From an uncultured Caulobacteraceae bacterium (lineage in GTDB: Bacteria > Pseudomonadota > Alphaproteobacteria > Caulobacterales > TH1-2), in NCBI GenBank assembly GCA_937967425.1, contig CALBST010000170.1, positions 1-8,069 of the forward strand: a DNA stretch of 8,069 nt, written 5' to 3'. Shown piece by piece: positions 1-7,042 of this stretch. A model generated the notes under the pieces. That model had not been told where the DNA came from. It ran no database searches and saw only the letters and a program-made list of their open reading frames with translations. The first letter of the stretch is position 1, and each line of letters begins with the position of its first letter. The translations under genes and the position numbers were made by a program.

Positions 1-363
1 GTCTGTTTCGGCGCCGGGTCGAAGCTCCCGAACCCACGCGCGAAAGTCTACATTTCCTCAGCGGATTGGATGCCGCGAAACCTGGAGCGGCGGGTTGAGG
101 TCCTTTGTCCGGTTGAAAATCCCACCGTACATCAGCAAGTTCTCGATCAGATCATGGTCGCCAACCTCAATGATGAGGCGCAATCCTGGTACATGAACCA
201 GGATGGGGTATTCACACGGGTCGATGTTTCGAAGCTGCCAGACGAACCGTTCAGCGCGCACAATTACTTCATGCGCAACCCGAGTCTCTCGGGACGCGGG
301 CGTGCGGGCAAGGAAGACGCGCCTGCCGCGTTCGATCACATCGGCGCGCGCCGCACCTCATAA
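1..363 (+). CDS. ppk1: Polyphosphate kinase 1, C-terminal end (partial)
   Basis: This is the last 120 residues of polyphosphate kinase 1, open from the window edge in frame 1 to the TAA at 361-363. PPK1 reversibly transfers the terminal phosphate of ATP to inorganic polyphosphate and is usually found at the inner membrane. The recognisable part is the end of the C-terminal catalytic domain: VCFGAG at the edge, then [20 protein letters not shown] (residues 15-34), a segment strongly conserved in PPK1. It is followed by a divergent stretch and the [17 protein letters not shown] tail typical of alphaproteobacterial PPK1. The phosphohistidine and ATP-binding residues lie outside the window, so activity cannot be judged here. 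An ATG at 70 is internal (the Met of DWMPRN) and is not a start. The exopolyphosphatase gene begins 15 bases downstream on the same strand, which implies one transcript for polyphosphate synthesis and breakdown. Confidence 0.95.
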   Translation, partial: VCFGAGSKLPNPRAKVYISSADWMPRNLERRVEVLCPVENPTVHQQVLDQIMVANLNDEAQSWYMNQDGVFTRVDVSKLPDEPFSAHNYFMRNPSLSGRGRAGKEDAPAAFDHIGARRTS

Positions 364-378
364 GCCGAGTGTTGAGCA

Positions 379-1875
379 ATGACGTCGCGTGTGCTTCGCG
401 ACGGTCAGGAGGCCGCCGTCATCGACGTCGGCTCCAACTCGGTGCGCCTCGTCGTCTATCGCATCGATGGACGTGCGATGACGCCGATCCTCAACGAGAA
501 GGTCATGGCCGGCCTTGGCCGCGGCGGCGCGCGCACGGGCGCACTGTCCAAGGATGGCGTCGATCAGGCGATGCGCGCGATCCGGCGCTTCGCCACGCTC
601 ATCGAGGCGCTACAAATCAAGGACGTGTTTGCCGTCGGCACAGCCGCGGTGCGCGAAGCCAAGGACGGCGCAGATTTCGCCGCGCGGATGGAAGCGGAAA
701 CCGGCATCAAGCTGCGCATTCTCAGCGGCGACGATGAGGCGCGTCTTTCGGCGCTGGGCGTCAGCGCCGGCGCCCCGGATGCCAAAGGGCTCGTCGGCGA
801 TCTCGGCGGCGCGAGCCTCGAACTGATCGAGATCAGCCCCAAGGGCATTGGCCGCGGCGAAACCTTCCCGCTTGGGCCGCTGACGCTGATGGATGGCGGT
901 GATTTCGATTACGGCAAGGTGTCGAAGCAAGTCGGCGCGGTGCTTGATCGCACCAAACTGCTGAGCAAGCGCGGCGGCGATTTTTATGCAGTCGGCGGCG
1001 CATGGCGGGCGCTGGGCCGCATCGATATGGCGCTCACCAATCACCCGCTCGGCGTACTGCATCACCACGAGATGAGCCGCAACGAGGTGCTGAAAGTTGT
1101 CGATGCGGTGCGCCGTCAGGGTCGGCGTTCGCTCGAGAAGTTGGAAGAGGCCGCCGCCAAGCGCGCCGAAACGTTGCCGTACGCCGCGGTCGTGCTTGAA
1201 CATGTGATGCAAGCCGGCCAGTTCGATCGCGTCATACTTTCCGCGTTCGGTTTGCGCGAGGGCGTGCTTCTGGAGCGCATGGGCAATGAGGCGCTGGCGA
1301 CCCATCCGCTGATCGCGGCTGCCGAAGCGCTAGCGGGGCGCTGGTCGCGCACGCGTGCGTTCGGGCTCGCGCTCGAAGAGTGGATCGCGCCGATGTTCGA
1401 GGGCCAGCCCCATGTATTCCCGAAGAAGCGTGAGGAAGTCCTGCGCGGCGCGGCGGCGCGGCTTGCCGACGTCGGCGGCCCGCTCCATCCCGATCAGCGC
1501 GTCGAGATCATGTTCGATCTGATCCTGCGCGCGCCTTTGGCCGCCATCAGCCACGCCGAGCGGGCCTTCCTCGCAGCGGCCATTCACCACCGCTACACCA
1601 AGGCGCCGCCCCGCCACGCCGATGCCTACATGCGCCTTCTGAGCGACGAGCAGCAGGCTGCCGCCGCCGCCCTGGGCGCCGCGCTCCGCCTCGGCGCTGA
1701 CCTATCCGGCCGCAGCGAGCCGCTTTTGGCCGCAGTCGAGGCCGAGGCGGTTGACGGCAGGCTGGTGCTTCGGGTCAAGAAGAAGGTAGCTCACCTCATC
1801 ACCGAGACGGTGCAGCGGCGATTGGATTTCGCCGCCGCCGCCTTGGGCCTCACCCCGGAGATCAAAATTCTATGA
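379..1875 (+). CDS. ppx: Exopolyphosphatase, Ppx/GppA family
   Basis: The 498-residue protein is an exopolyphosphatase, which removes terminal phosphates from polyphosphate; family members can also hydrolyse pppGpp. It has the actin-like ASKHA fold. The first phosphate loop is AVIDVGSNSVRLVVY (residues 13-27, with D16, S19 and N20). VGTAAVREAKDG follows at 86-97, and SGDDEARL at 116-123 carries E120, which aligns with the catalytic Glu of the family. The second phosphate loop is VGDLGGASLEL (139-149), where Ala replaces a Gly that is more usual in DLGGGS. AVGGAWRALGRI (204-215) is the next conserved element. Residues from about 310 to 498 form the helical C-terminal domain seen in the long alphaproteobacterial forms. 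The ATG at 379 fits because the DVGSN motif normally begins about 15 residues in; the ribosome binding site is weak (GAG about 10 bases upstream). The position directly after ppk1 supports exopolyphosphatase over a dedicated GppA. Confidence 0.95.
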   Translation: MTSRVLRDGQEAAVIDVGSNSVRLVVYRIDGRAMTPILNEKVMAGLGRGGARTGALSKDGVDQAMRAIRRFATLIEALQIKDVFAVGTAAVREAKDGADFAARMEAETGIKLRILSGDDEARLSALGVSAGAPDAKGLVGDLGGASLELIEISPKGIGRGETFPLGPLTLMDGGDFDYGKVSKQVGAVLDRTKLLSKRGGDFYAVGGAWRALGRIDMALTNHPLGVLHHHEMSRNEVLKVVDAVRRQGRRSLEKLEEAAAKRAETLPYAAVVLEHVMQAGQFDRVILSAFGLREGVLLERMGNEALATHPLIAAAEALAGRWSRTRAFGLALEEWIAPMFEGQPHVFPKKREEVLRGAAARLADVGGPLHPDQRVEIMFDLILRAPLAAISHAERAFLAAAIHHRYTKAPPRHADAYMRLLSDEQQAAAAALGAALRLGADLSGRSEPLLAAVEAEAVDGRLVLRVKKKVAHLITETVQRRLDFAAAALGLTPEIKIL

Positions 1876-2123
1876 GCGATACCCCGCCAGACCGCCTCTC
1901 GGTCGATCCCGACAGCCCGTACCATGATGCCGCCGTGCTGGAGCGCGGCGTCGGCGTGCGCTTCAATGGCAACGAAAAGACCAATTGCGAGGAATATTGC
2001 GTCAGCGAAGGCTGGGTGCGCCTCGCGGTCGGCAAGACGTTGGACAGGCGCGGAAAACAGCTAACGATCAAGTATACCGGCACGGTTGAGCCGTATTTTC
2101 AGGATCTCCCCAAGGAGGGTTGA
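1872..2123 (+). CDS. DUF3297 family small protein
   Basis: This encodes 83 residues recognised as a DUF3297 protein, a family of small, highly conserved proteins of unknown function found mainly in Alpha- and other Proteobacteria. Family hallmarks visible are the start MSDTPPDRLSVDPDSPYHD, then LERGVGVRFNGNEKTNCEEY (residues 24-43), EGWVRLAVGKTLDRRG (46-61) and the end TVEPYFQDLPKEG. The protein has no signal peptide or membrane segment, is acidic at its N terminus and has two cysteines (C39, C44). The start codon overlaps the ppx stop as ATGA, with a GGAG 11 bases upstream inside ppx. It is therefore probably made by translational coupling from the ppk1-ppx transcript. The operon position suggests a link to polyphosphate or phosphate stress, but that is inference from location only, and no biochemical function can be read from the sequence. 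Confidence 0.88.
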   Translation: MSDTPPDRLSVDPDSPYHDAAVLERGVGVRFNGNEKTNCEEYCVSEGWVRLAVGKTLDRRGKQLTIKYTGTVEPYFQDLPKEG

Positions 2124-2178
2124 TCCGCCCGCTGGCGTAAGTGGAGCCACAGCCTCCGCTTCTGTGCTATGAGCCGCC

Positions 2179-2190
2179 CCGCCATGGCGG
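2179..2190. promoter_or_regulatory. 12-bp perfect palindrome upstream of the cyclase start
   Basis: CCGCCATGGCGG is its own reverse complement and ends 10 bases before the GTG at 2201. Its right arm contributes to GGCGGA (2186-2191), the best ribosome-binding-site-like sequence for that start. The same GGCGGAT could instead pair with ATCCGCC at 2123-2129, so two exclusive RNA pairings could hide the site. A 12-bp palindrome is expected by chance about twice or more in GC-rich DNA of this length, so a regulatory role is only a possibility. The rest of the 77-base spacer (2124-2200) shows no convincing promoter boxes or terminator. Confidence 0.22.
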
Positions 2191-2200
2191 ATATTCCCCA

Positions 2201-4240
2201 GTGACCGAGGAACTCGGACCCCGGAAGCTCGCGGCGATCATGTCGATCGACGTGGCTGGCTATTCGGCGATGTCCGAAGTGGACGAAGCGGAAGCGCTCG
2301 CGCTGGTTACGCGCGTGCGTTCGGTGATCGACTCGATCGTCCAAAGCCATGGCGGCCGCATCTTCAACACTGCCGGCGACGGCTTCATGCTCGAATTCGC
2401 GTCCGCGTCGGGTGCGCTCTCGGCGGCTGAACTGCTCTGGGGCGGGGTCGAGCGCCAGCGCGTGCGTGTGGGCGTACACATCGGCGATGTGATGACGACG
2501 CAATCGGGCGATTTGCTCGGCCACAGCGTCAATGTCGCCGCGCGCTTGCAGCAGCTGGCGCGGCCGGGCGCGGTGGTTGTCTCCATGGACGTCCGGCGCG
2601 CCGTGCGCGGCAAGCTTGCGCAGCGGCTTCATCCCGCCGGCGCGGTTCATTTGGATAAGATGAGCGAGACCATCGACATCTTCACGCTGGAAACAGTTGC
2701 GGCGGCGCGCCCGCGCGTGCGCAAGCCAGAGCCGGTTCTGGCGATTCTGCCGTTCGACAATGAGAGCTATGCCGCCGAGCTCAGCTACTTCTCCGACGGT
2801 GTCGCCGATGAGATCATCTCCACGCTGCTGCGCCAGTCGAAGATCAAGGTCATTGGCCGCGCCTCGGCTTTCCAGTTCCGTGGCGAACGCAAACGTGAGG
2901 CGGCCGAGCAATTGAAGGCGACACACATCCTTGATGGCTCGGTGCGCCTCAGCGGCGACCGCATGCGCGTCAGCGTGCATCTGATTGAAGCCGCCAATGG
3001 CGTCGTGCTCTGGAGTGAGCGCTACGAAGGCAACCGCAACGACGCGTTTGCGCTCGAAGATGAAATCGCGGCCAAGGCGGCCGGCTCGCTCCGCCGTTCG
3101 CTTACCCAGTCCGATCGCGCCGCCAATCCGATCGATCCGGCCGCGCACGATCTCTACCTCCGCGCCCGCCAGATATGGCTGATGATGAGCGATATCGAAG
3201 AGGATCAGGCCGCGATCCTGCTCGAACGCTGCGTCGCGCGCGCGCCTGATTTTGCCGATGCCTGGGCCGTGCTGGCGAGTGTGCGGGCGTTGCTGCTGCC
3301 GCGCGACCGCGATGTCATCGGCACGCCGGCGCACAACGCCGCGCTGGCCGCTGCGCAGCGCGCGCTGGAACTCGATCCCGATTGCGCACAGGGCATGGCG
3401 GCGATGTCGCTGCTGAAGCCAGCGTTCTCCGCCCACGAGGAGAAGCTCGTCCTCGTCAACGAAGCGCTGAAGCGCACGCCGAACGATCCCTCACTGCACG
3501 TCGCGCGCGCGGCTTGGCTTTATAGCGTTGGCCGGCTGAAGGACGCGGCGCGGGCGCTGGAAATCGCGAGCCTGCTTGACCCGTTAGGCCCCGCTGTCGA
3601 AGGCTTGCGCGCAAGCATGTTAAGCGCGCGCGGCGATATCGAGACGGCGCGCGAGATCGTGACCGCCGCGTGGATGCGCTGGCCGGATTCGCCGTTCATC
3701 TGGTATTTGATGTGGAGCACGGCCTGTGTGGCGGGCGATCTTGCCACCGCCGAAGCCCTCGCCAAGCCCGAGAACGTGCCAAAGCGCGGCGCCACCCAGC
3801 GCGACGTTGACGTTTTGCTGCGTTACATCGAGTTGCTGCGGCTCTCGCCCGCGCAACGGCAGCAAGCGTGCATGCAAATGCTGGACGAACTCGCGGCGGG
3901 CAGCGAGCCGCTGGCGCTGTCTTCGTGCATCTTCGCGGCCGGCAACGGCTGCGCTGACCGCGCCTTCGATGTGATCGACGCTGCGCTCGATGAAGGCCGC
4001 CAATTGAAGCCGGACAATCACGAAGCCTTCGGCATGGCGCGCTCGCAGGCGCCGCTGCAGTTGTTCGTGAGCGCGAGCGGTGAGCCCTTGTGGCGTCATC
4101 CGCGGTTTCCCGCGCTCTGCGCGCGTCTCGGGCTCGCGCAATACTGGCTCGACACCAAGAAGTGGCCTGATTGCGCCAGTGAGACGCCTTATGATTTCAA
4201 GGCCGCATGCGCCGCGGCAGTCGCGGCGCTGAGGGCGTGA
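2201..4240 (+). CDS. Class III adenylate/guanylate cyclase with TolB-like domain and TPR-like tail
   Basis: The 679-residue protein is predicted to make a cyclic nucleotide from ATP or GTP. The cyclase domain spans about residues 7-165: RKLAAIMSIDVAGYS carries the first metal Asp (D17), NTAGDGFMLEF the second (D60), and NVAAR the transition-state Asn and Arg (N111, R115). The purine-recognition Asp is present (D104, in GDLLGHSVN), but the Lys usual in adenylate cyclases is Asn (N56). Residues about 178-295 form the TolB-like module often paired with these cyclases (VLAILPFDNES, FSDGVADEI, ILDGSVRLSGDRMRVSVHLI, GVVLWSERYEG). The remainder is helical with TPR-like repeats (for example around 375-395, 430-460 and 465-490). 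No membrane segment or signal peptide is seen, so it is probably cytoplasmic. I chose GTG 2201 because it sits just before the domain with GGCGGA 9 bases upstream; the longest frame starts at GTG 2141 without a ribosome binding site and adds 20 unconserved residues. Confidence 0.88.
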   Translation: MTEELGPRKLAAIMSIDVAGYSAMSEVDEAEALALVTRVRSVIDSIVQSHGGRIFNTAGDGFMLEFASASGALSAAELLWGGVERQRVRVGVHIGDVMTTQSGDLLGHSVNVAARLQQLARPGAVVVSMDVRRAVRGKLAQRLHPAGAVHLDKMSETIDIFTLETVAAARPRVRKPEPVLAILPFDNESYAAELSYFSDGVADEIISTLLRQSKIKVIGRASAFQFRGERKREAAEQLKATHILDGSVRLSGDRMRVSVHLIEAANGVVLWSERYEGNRNDAFALEDEIAAKAAGSLRRSLTQSDRAANPIDPAAHDLYLRARQIWLMMSDIEEDQAAILLERCVARAPDFADAWAVLASVRALLLPRDRDVIGTPAHNAALAAAQRALELDPDCAQGMAAMSLLKPAFSAHEEKLVLVNEALKRTPNDPSLHVARAAWLYSVGRLKDAARALEIASLLDPLGPAVEGLRASMLSARGDIETAREIVTAAWMRWPDSPFIWYLMWSTACVAGDLATAEALAKPENVPKRGATQRDVDVLLRYIELLRLSPAQRQQACMQMLDELAAGSEPLALSSCIFAAGNGCADRAFDVIDAALDEGRQLKPDNHEAFGMARSQAPLQLFVSASGEPLWRHPRFPALCARLGLAQYWLDTKKWPDCASETPYDFKAACAAAVAALRA

Positions 4241-4246
4241 GCGCCT
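4209..4246. terminator. Tandem hairpins at the convergent gene junction
   Basis: GCGCCGCG (4209-4216) and CGCGGCGC (4222-4229) form a perfect 8-bp stem with a 5-base loop inside the last codons of the cyclase gene. A second, smaller stem, GGCG (4234-4237) with CGCC (4242-4245), holds the cyclase TGA stop in its loop and is followed by TAAGTTT. The stop codons of the two converging genes are only 4 bases apart, so any intrinsic terminator must overlap coding sequence, as this one would. The weakness is the absence of a real U-tract on either strand. The first stem also falls in an Ala-rich, GC-rich tail where such pairing can arise by chance. Confidence 0.35.
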
Positions 4247-5393
4247 AAGTTTCGTCGACGCTGACTTTGCCGTCCTTTAACTTCAACGCCAGCTTGCCGT
4301 GCTTCAGCGCCAAGGCCCGTTCGCCGAACACTTCGCGGCGCCAGCCGCGCAGCGCCGGCACGTTGGCGTTGTCGTCGGCGGCAATGGCTTCCACTTCTGA
4401 GGCCGATGCGATCAAGCGCGGCGCAACGTTGTGGCGTTCTGCTTCGAAGCGCAGCAGCACCTTCAGCAGCTCGACCGTTGGCCCAAGGCCCGACGGAAGC
4501 GGCGGCGCGCGCTCATGCTTGTAGACGGGCCGGTTCGGATCGCTGAAGGCGCGGTCGAGCGCATTGATCAGCTCCTGCGCCGCGCGCGAGTTTCCAAAGC
4601 CGCGCGGCACCGCACGCATGCGGTCGAAATCGGCGGGTGACTTCGGGCGGTGTTCAGCGATTTCGTAGAGCGCCTCATCTTTGACAATGCGTCCACGCGG
4701 CACATCGCGTTGTTGCGCCTGACGTTCTCGCCAGGCGGCCGCGACCTGTAGGCCCAGCACATAATCGGCCGTGGTCTTGCGCAGCTTCAGCCGGTTCCAG
4801 GCATTCTCCGGCGTCGTGTCGTAGATCGCGGGATCAAGCAGGTAGTCGTGTTCTTCGTCGAGCCAGGAGAGGCGGTTCTCGCTCTCAAGCTTGGCGTGCA
4901 TGCGCGGATAAATGTCGCGCAAGTGCGTGACGTCGGCGAGCGCGTAAGCCAGCTGCGCTTCAGAGAGCGGCCGGCGGCTCCAATCAGTGAAGCGCGAGGA
5001 CTTGTCGAGGCGCCGCTTCAAGATTTGCTGCACAAGCGCGTCATAGGCGACTGTATCGCCGTAGCCGCAGGCCATCGCCGCAATCTGTGTGTCGAACACG
5101 GGATGAGGAAGCTGGCCGGCGATCTTGAGGAAGATTTCGAGGTCTTGTCGCGCGGCGTGGAAAACCTTGAGCACCTTCTCGTTGGCCATCAGCTCCATGA
5201 ACGGCGCAAGGCCCAGGCCTTCGGCCAGAGGATCGATCACGGCTTCGACGCCCGGCGCCGCCGCCTGAATGAGGCAGAGCTTCGGCCAGTAGGTCGTCTC
5301 GCGCATGAATTCGGTGTCGACCGCGACGAAGGGTTGCTGCGCCATCTCTTGGCACAGCGCCTCCAAGTCCGAGGTCTTGGTGATGACGCGCAT
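4245..5393 (-). CDS. rnd: Ribonuclease D
   Basis: The 382-residue protein is RNase D, a 3'-to-5' exoribonuclease that trims the 3' ends of tRNA precursors and other small stable RNAs. The DEDDy exonuclease domain fills about residues 1-170. Exo I is FVAVDTEFMRE (D26, E28), Exo II is VFHAARQDLEIFL (D84), and Exo III is AYALADVTHL (Y150, D154), so all catalytic residues are intact. An HRDC RNA-binding domain follows at about 205-285 (WNRLKLRKTTADYVLGLQVA, then PRGRIVKDEALYEIA), and then a second HRDC-like C-terminal region. The length matches the family's usual 370-390. The ATG at 5393 is chosen because homologues begin right at the first strand (MRVITKTSDLEAL). The frame stays open upstream, but that part overlaps the neighbouring gene and is not RNase D-like. 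No clear ribosome binding site precedes it. It is the last gene of the minus-strand run, 58 bases after the hydrolase. Confidence 0.95.
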   Translation of the reverse strand: MRVITKTSDLEALCQEMAQQPFVAVDTEFMRETTYWPKLCLIQAAAPGVEAVIDPLAEGLGLAPFMELMANEKVLKVFHAARQDLEIFLKIAGQLPHPVFDTQIAAMACGYGDTVAYDALVQQILKRRLDKSSRFTDWSRRPLSEAQLAYALADVTHLRDIYPRMHAKLESENRLSWLDEEHDYLLDPAIYDTTPENAWNRLKLRKTTADYVLGLQVAAAWRERQAQQRDVPRGRIVKDEALYEIAEHRPKSPADFDRMRAVPRGFGNSRAAQELINALDRAFSDPNRPVYKHERAPPLPSGLGPTVELLKVLLRFEAERHNVAPRLIASASEVEAIAADDNANVPALRGWRREVFGERALALKHGKLALKLKDGKVSVDET

Positions 5394-5451
5394 CAGCGCT
5401 GGTTGCGGCGCGCCGGGCCCCTGGTCAAGCGCGGAGGCGTTTGAGGCGGTA

Positions 5452-6396
5452 TTATTCCGGCGCCGCAGCCGCCTGTGGCTCGGCAAATCCCTCGCCGAGC
5501 GCGCCATCTGCAACGAGCTGCCGCAGATACCCATCGTCGTGAGCGGGAACGAGCACGAGTTCTGGATAGGCGGAGCTGACATCGTGCAGGGCGCGCAGCT
5601 GACGCAGCACGGCGGGACGATCCGGATCGACGCCTGGCATGATCCAGGTGATGAAGCGCGGACGGCCGCGCAGGTTCTCGACGCTGCCCATGACCCAGGC
5701 AATATCGCCGATGAACAGATACTCGCGCTCGGTTGTCTTTGCGTAGATCAGGATCGTGCCGGGTGAGTGGCCGGGCATCGCAACCGCGACAATCCCCGGC
5801 GCAATGCGTTGCGGTTGGCTGAGATCAAGCTGCGGCGCGCCCGCAATCTCCGGCGCGAGTTGGCCGTTTGGCGCATGTTCAGGCAAACCCGCGAGTTGCG
5901 GCGCGGTGAGATCGAGATTGCGCGCGATCTCCGCCGGTTGCGGATGGCGGGCGATGGCCATGACGTGATCGAGATGCTCGTGCGTGATCATTACGTTCGA
6001 CGCGCGCGTCATTGCTGCAAGCACGCGGCCGTAGGCCTGCTCATCGAAGCTGCCTTCGTTTTGCGACATCTCGTTCAGCGTCTCGCGATCGACGGCGCCA
6101 TCGATGATCGTGTCGCCGTTTGGCGCGACGATCTGGAACGAGTTGTAGGACATCGTCACTTGGCCGCCGAAGGCGCCGGCCTGGGTAGCGAAGCTTGGCG
6201 CATCGCTTTCACCCACGAACTCGACATTGACCGCCGTGGGCAGCGTTTCCGGCGCATCGCTGGCGACGAGTTGGCGATAGGCGGCGAGGTCAACCACGCC
6301 CTCGGCTTCAGCCGGAGCTGCCGCATCGATCACCGCATACCAAAACAGCGCCGCCAAAGCGGCAAGCACGATCGCGAGCCCAGCCAGCCATTTCAT
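5452..6396 (-). CDS. Membrane-anchored metallo-beta-lactamase-fold hydrolase
   Basis: The 314-residue protein has a metallo-beta-lactamase (MBL) fold. It begins with one hydrophobic segment (about residues 3-23, LAGLAIVLAALAALFWYAVI) after a single Lys, and no lipobox follows. It is most likely anchored in the inner membrane with the catalytic part in the periplasm, although a cleaved signal peptide is possible. The zinc ligands are visible: ITHEHLDHV gives H139, H141, D143 and H144, followed by MPGHSPG (H210), FIGD (D231) and VPAHD (H286), a complete two-metal set. The layout recalls the lactonase/glyoxalase-II-like part of the superfamily, but nothing fixes the substrate. The C terminus is a short Ala/Pro/Glu tail. 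The start overlaps the stop of the SRAP gene upstream as ATGA and has a strong GGGAGGGG ribosome binding site, so the two are probably translated together. RNase D follows 58 bases later. No specific gene name can be supported. Confidence 0.88.
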   Translation of the reverse strand: MKWLAGLAIVLAALAALFWYAVIDAAAPAEAEGVVDLAAYRQLVASDAPETLPTAVNVEFVGESDAPSFATQAGAFGGQVTMSYNSFQIVAPNGDTIIDGAVDRETLNEMSQNEGSFDEQAYGRVLAAMTRASNVMITHEHLDHVMAIARHPQPAEIARNLDLTAPQLAGLPEHAPNGQLAPEIAGAPQLDLSQPQRIAPGIVAVAMPGHSPGTILIYAKTTEREYLFIGDIAWVMGSVENLRGRPRFITWIMPGVDPDRPAVLRQLRALHDVSSAYPELVLVPAHDDGYLRQLVADGALGEGFAEPQAAAAPE

Positions 6397-7031
6397 GGTG
6401 TTTCCCCTCCCGCGTCTTCGCGCGGCCCTGACAGCACAATCTTCATCCGATCTGATGGGAAAGGTCTAGCCAAAGCGAGCGCCTCATCTGTGGAGCCATC
6501 AAGCCAAATGTCGATCTCATCGCCAGTGAGCATCACCGGCATCGCGTCAGCGTGGATGGGCTTGGTCACCGCGTTTGCCTCGGTGGTGAGGATGGCGAAG
6601 AGCAGGTGCGTGGCGTCTTCTTTACCGCGTATGCCGCTCCAGGGGCGCCAAATCCCGGCAAAACAGAAGAGCGGGCGGTCGTCTCCGAGCGCGAACCAAT
6701 GCGCGACTTTCGGGGTTGAGTCGGTGTATTCGACGAAGCTCGTCGCCGGCACGACGCAGCGGAAACGCGGGCTATCGAGCCAGCCCTTCCAATAGCTTGA
6801 TTTCAGGTTGCGCACGTTGGTGACGGGGCGCTTGCCGCCGCCGGCGGGCGGAAAGCCCCAGCGCATCATCACCATCTCGCGTTGGCCTTCTTTCGAATTG
6901 CCAACGACGGGGGCCAGTTGATCCGGGAAGATCGCGGGCAGCGGCGGCTGATTGCCGGTGCGGTCACGCATGGCCCGGGTGTAGGCGACGGCCGCCTCGC
7001 GCGATTTGGTCATGGAATAGAGGTTGCACAT
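6393..7031 (-). CDS. SRAP domain protein (YedK/HMCES family)
   Basis: The 212-residue protein belongs to the SOS response-associated peptidase (SRAP) family. Members bind abasic sites in single-stranded DNA and protect them by forming a thiazolidine DNA-protein crosslink through Cys2. After removal of Met1, C2 is exposed (MCNLYSMTKS). The other active-site positions are present as N72 (in VTNVRNLKSS), E101 (in TSFVEY) and H160 (in IHADAMPVML). The core strand RWGFPP (57-62) and FAGIWRPW (124-131) are also family hallmarks. SFVEY and IHADAMPV differ from the E. coli forms GFYEW and IHDRMPV, but I recall these variants as usual for an alphaproteobacterial clade. The length is normal for the family. 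The start must be ATG 7031 because Cys must be residue 2. No LexA-type GTTC-N7-GTTC box is visible in the 112 bases upstream, so SOS control is not evident. It is the first gene of the minus-strand run and overlaps the hydrolase gene by 4 bases. Confidence 0.93.
   Translation of the reverse strand: MCNLYSMTKSREAAVAYTRAMRDRTGNQPPLPAIFPDQLAPVVGNSKEGQREMVMMRWGFPPAGGGKRPVTNVRNLKSSYWKGWLDSPRFRCVVPATSFVEYTDSTPKVAHWFALGDDRPLFCFAGIWRPWSGIRGKEDATHLLFAILTTEANAVTKPIHADAMPVMLTGDEIDIWLDGSTDEALALARPFPSDRMKIVLSGPREDAGGETP
6404..6411 (-). promoter_or_regulatory. Strong ribosome binding site of the MBL-fold hydrolase
   Basis: On the minus strand GGGAGGGG lies 7 bases before the ATG at 6396, inside the last codons of the SRAP gene. 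It contains GGAGG, a full match to the anti-Shine-Dalgarno core, and fixes the hydrolase start. Together with the ATGA overlap it indicates reinitiation or coupled translation, with independent initiation also possible. Confidence 0.7.
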
Positions 7032-7042
7032 GGGCAGGGCTC

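Noticed and set aside
2141..2200. A longer cyclase start at GTG 2141
   Set aside because: It has no ribosome binding site at proper distance (the nearest AGGAGG is about 22 bases away) and adds 20 Pro-rich residues ahead of the domain. It remains possible, so it is mentioned in the gene entry.
2099..3436. A 445-codon open frame on the minus strand opposite the cyclase gene
   Set aside because: It mirrors the codon bias of a well-recognised gene on the plus strand, is rich in Arg/His/Ala, shows no domain, and overlaps the conserved cyclase and TolB-like motifs. It is a GC-driven shadow.
5406..5415. CGGCGCGCCG palindrome and a TTGACC-like box between the hydrolase and rnd genes
   Set aside because: It is a GC-only palindrome of the kind common in this DNA, and no -10-like sequence lies at proper spacing from the TTGACC. 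There is no support for a promoter or operator.
4848..5444. A 198-codon open frame on the plus strand opposite rnd
   Set aside because: It is antisense to the RNase D exonuclease domain, which has all DEDD residues. It has no recognisable domain or ribosome binding site.
5394..5702. A 103-residue N-terminal extension of RNase D
   Set aside because: The extra residues are antisense-frame sequence within the MBL-fold gene and do not resemble RNase D. The normal family start is the Met at 5393.
5767..6795. A 342-codon open frame on the plus strand opposite the hydrolase and SRAP genes
   Set aside because: It runs across two genes with intact catalytic motifs on the other strand, and its composition is Arg-rich and domain-free.
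6393..7031. SRAP active-site motifs that differ from E. coli YedK, as a possible novelty
   Set aside because: C2, N72, E101 and H160 are all present, and the surrounding variants are, to my memory, normal for alphaproteobacterial SRAP proteins.
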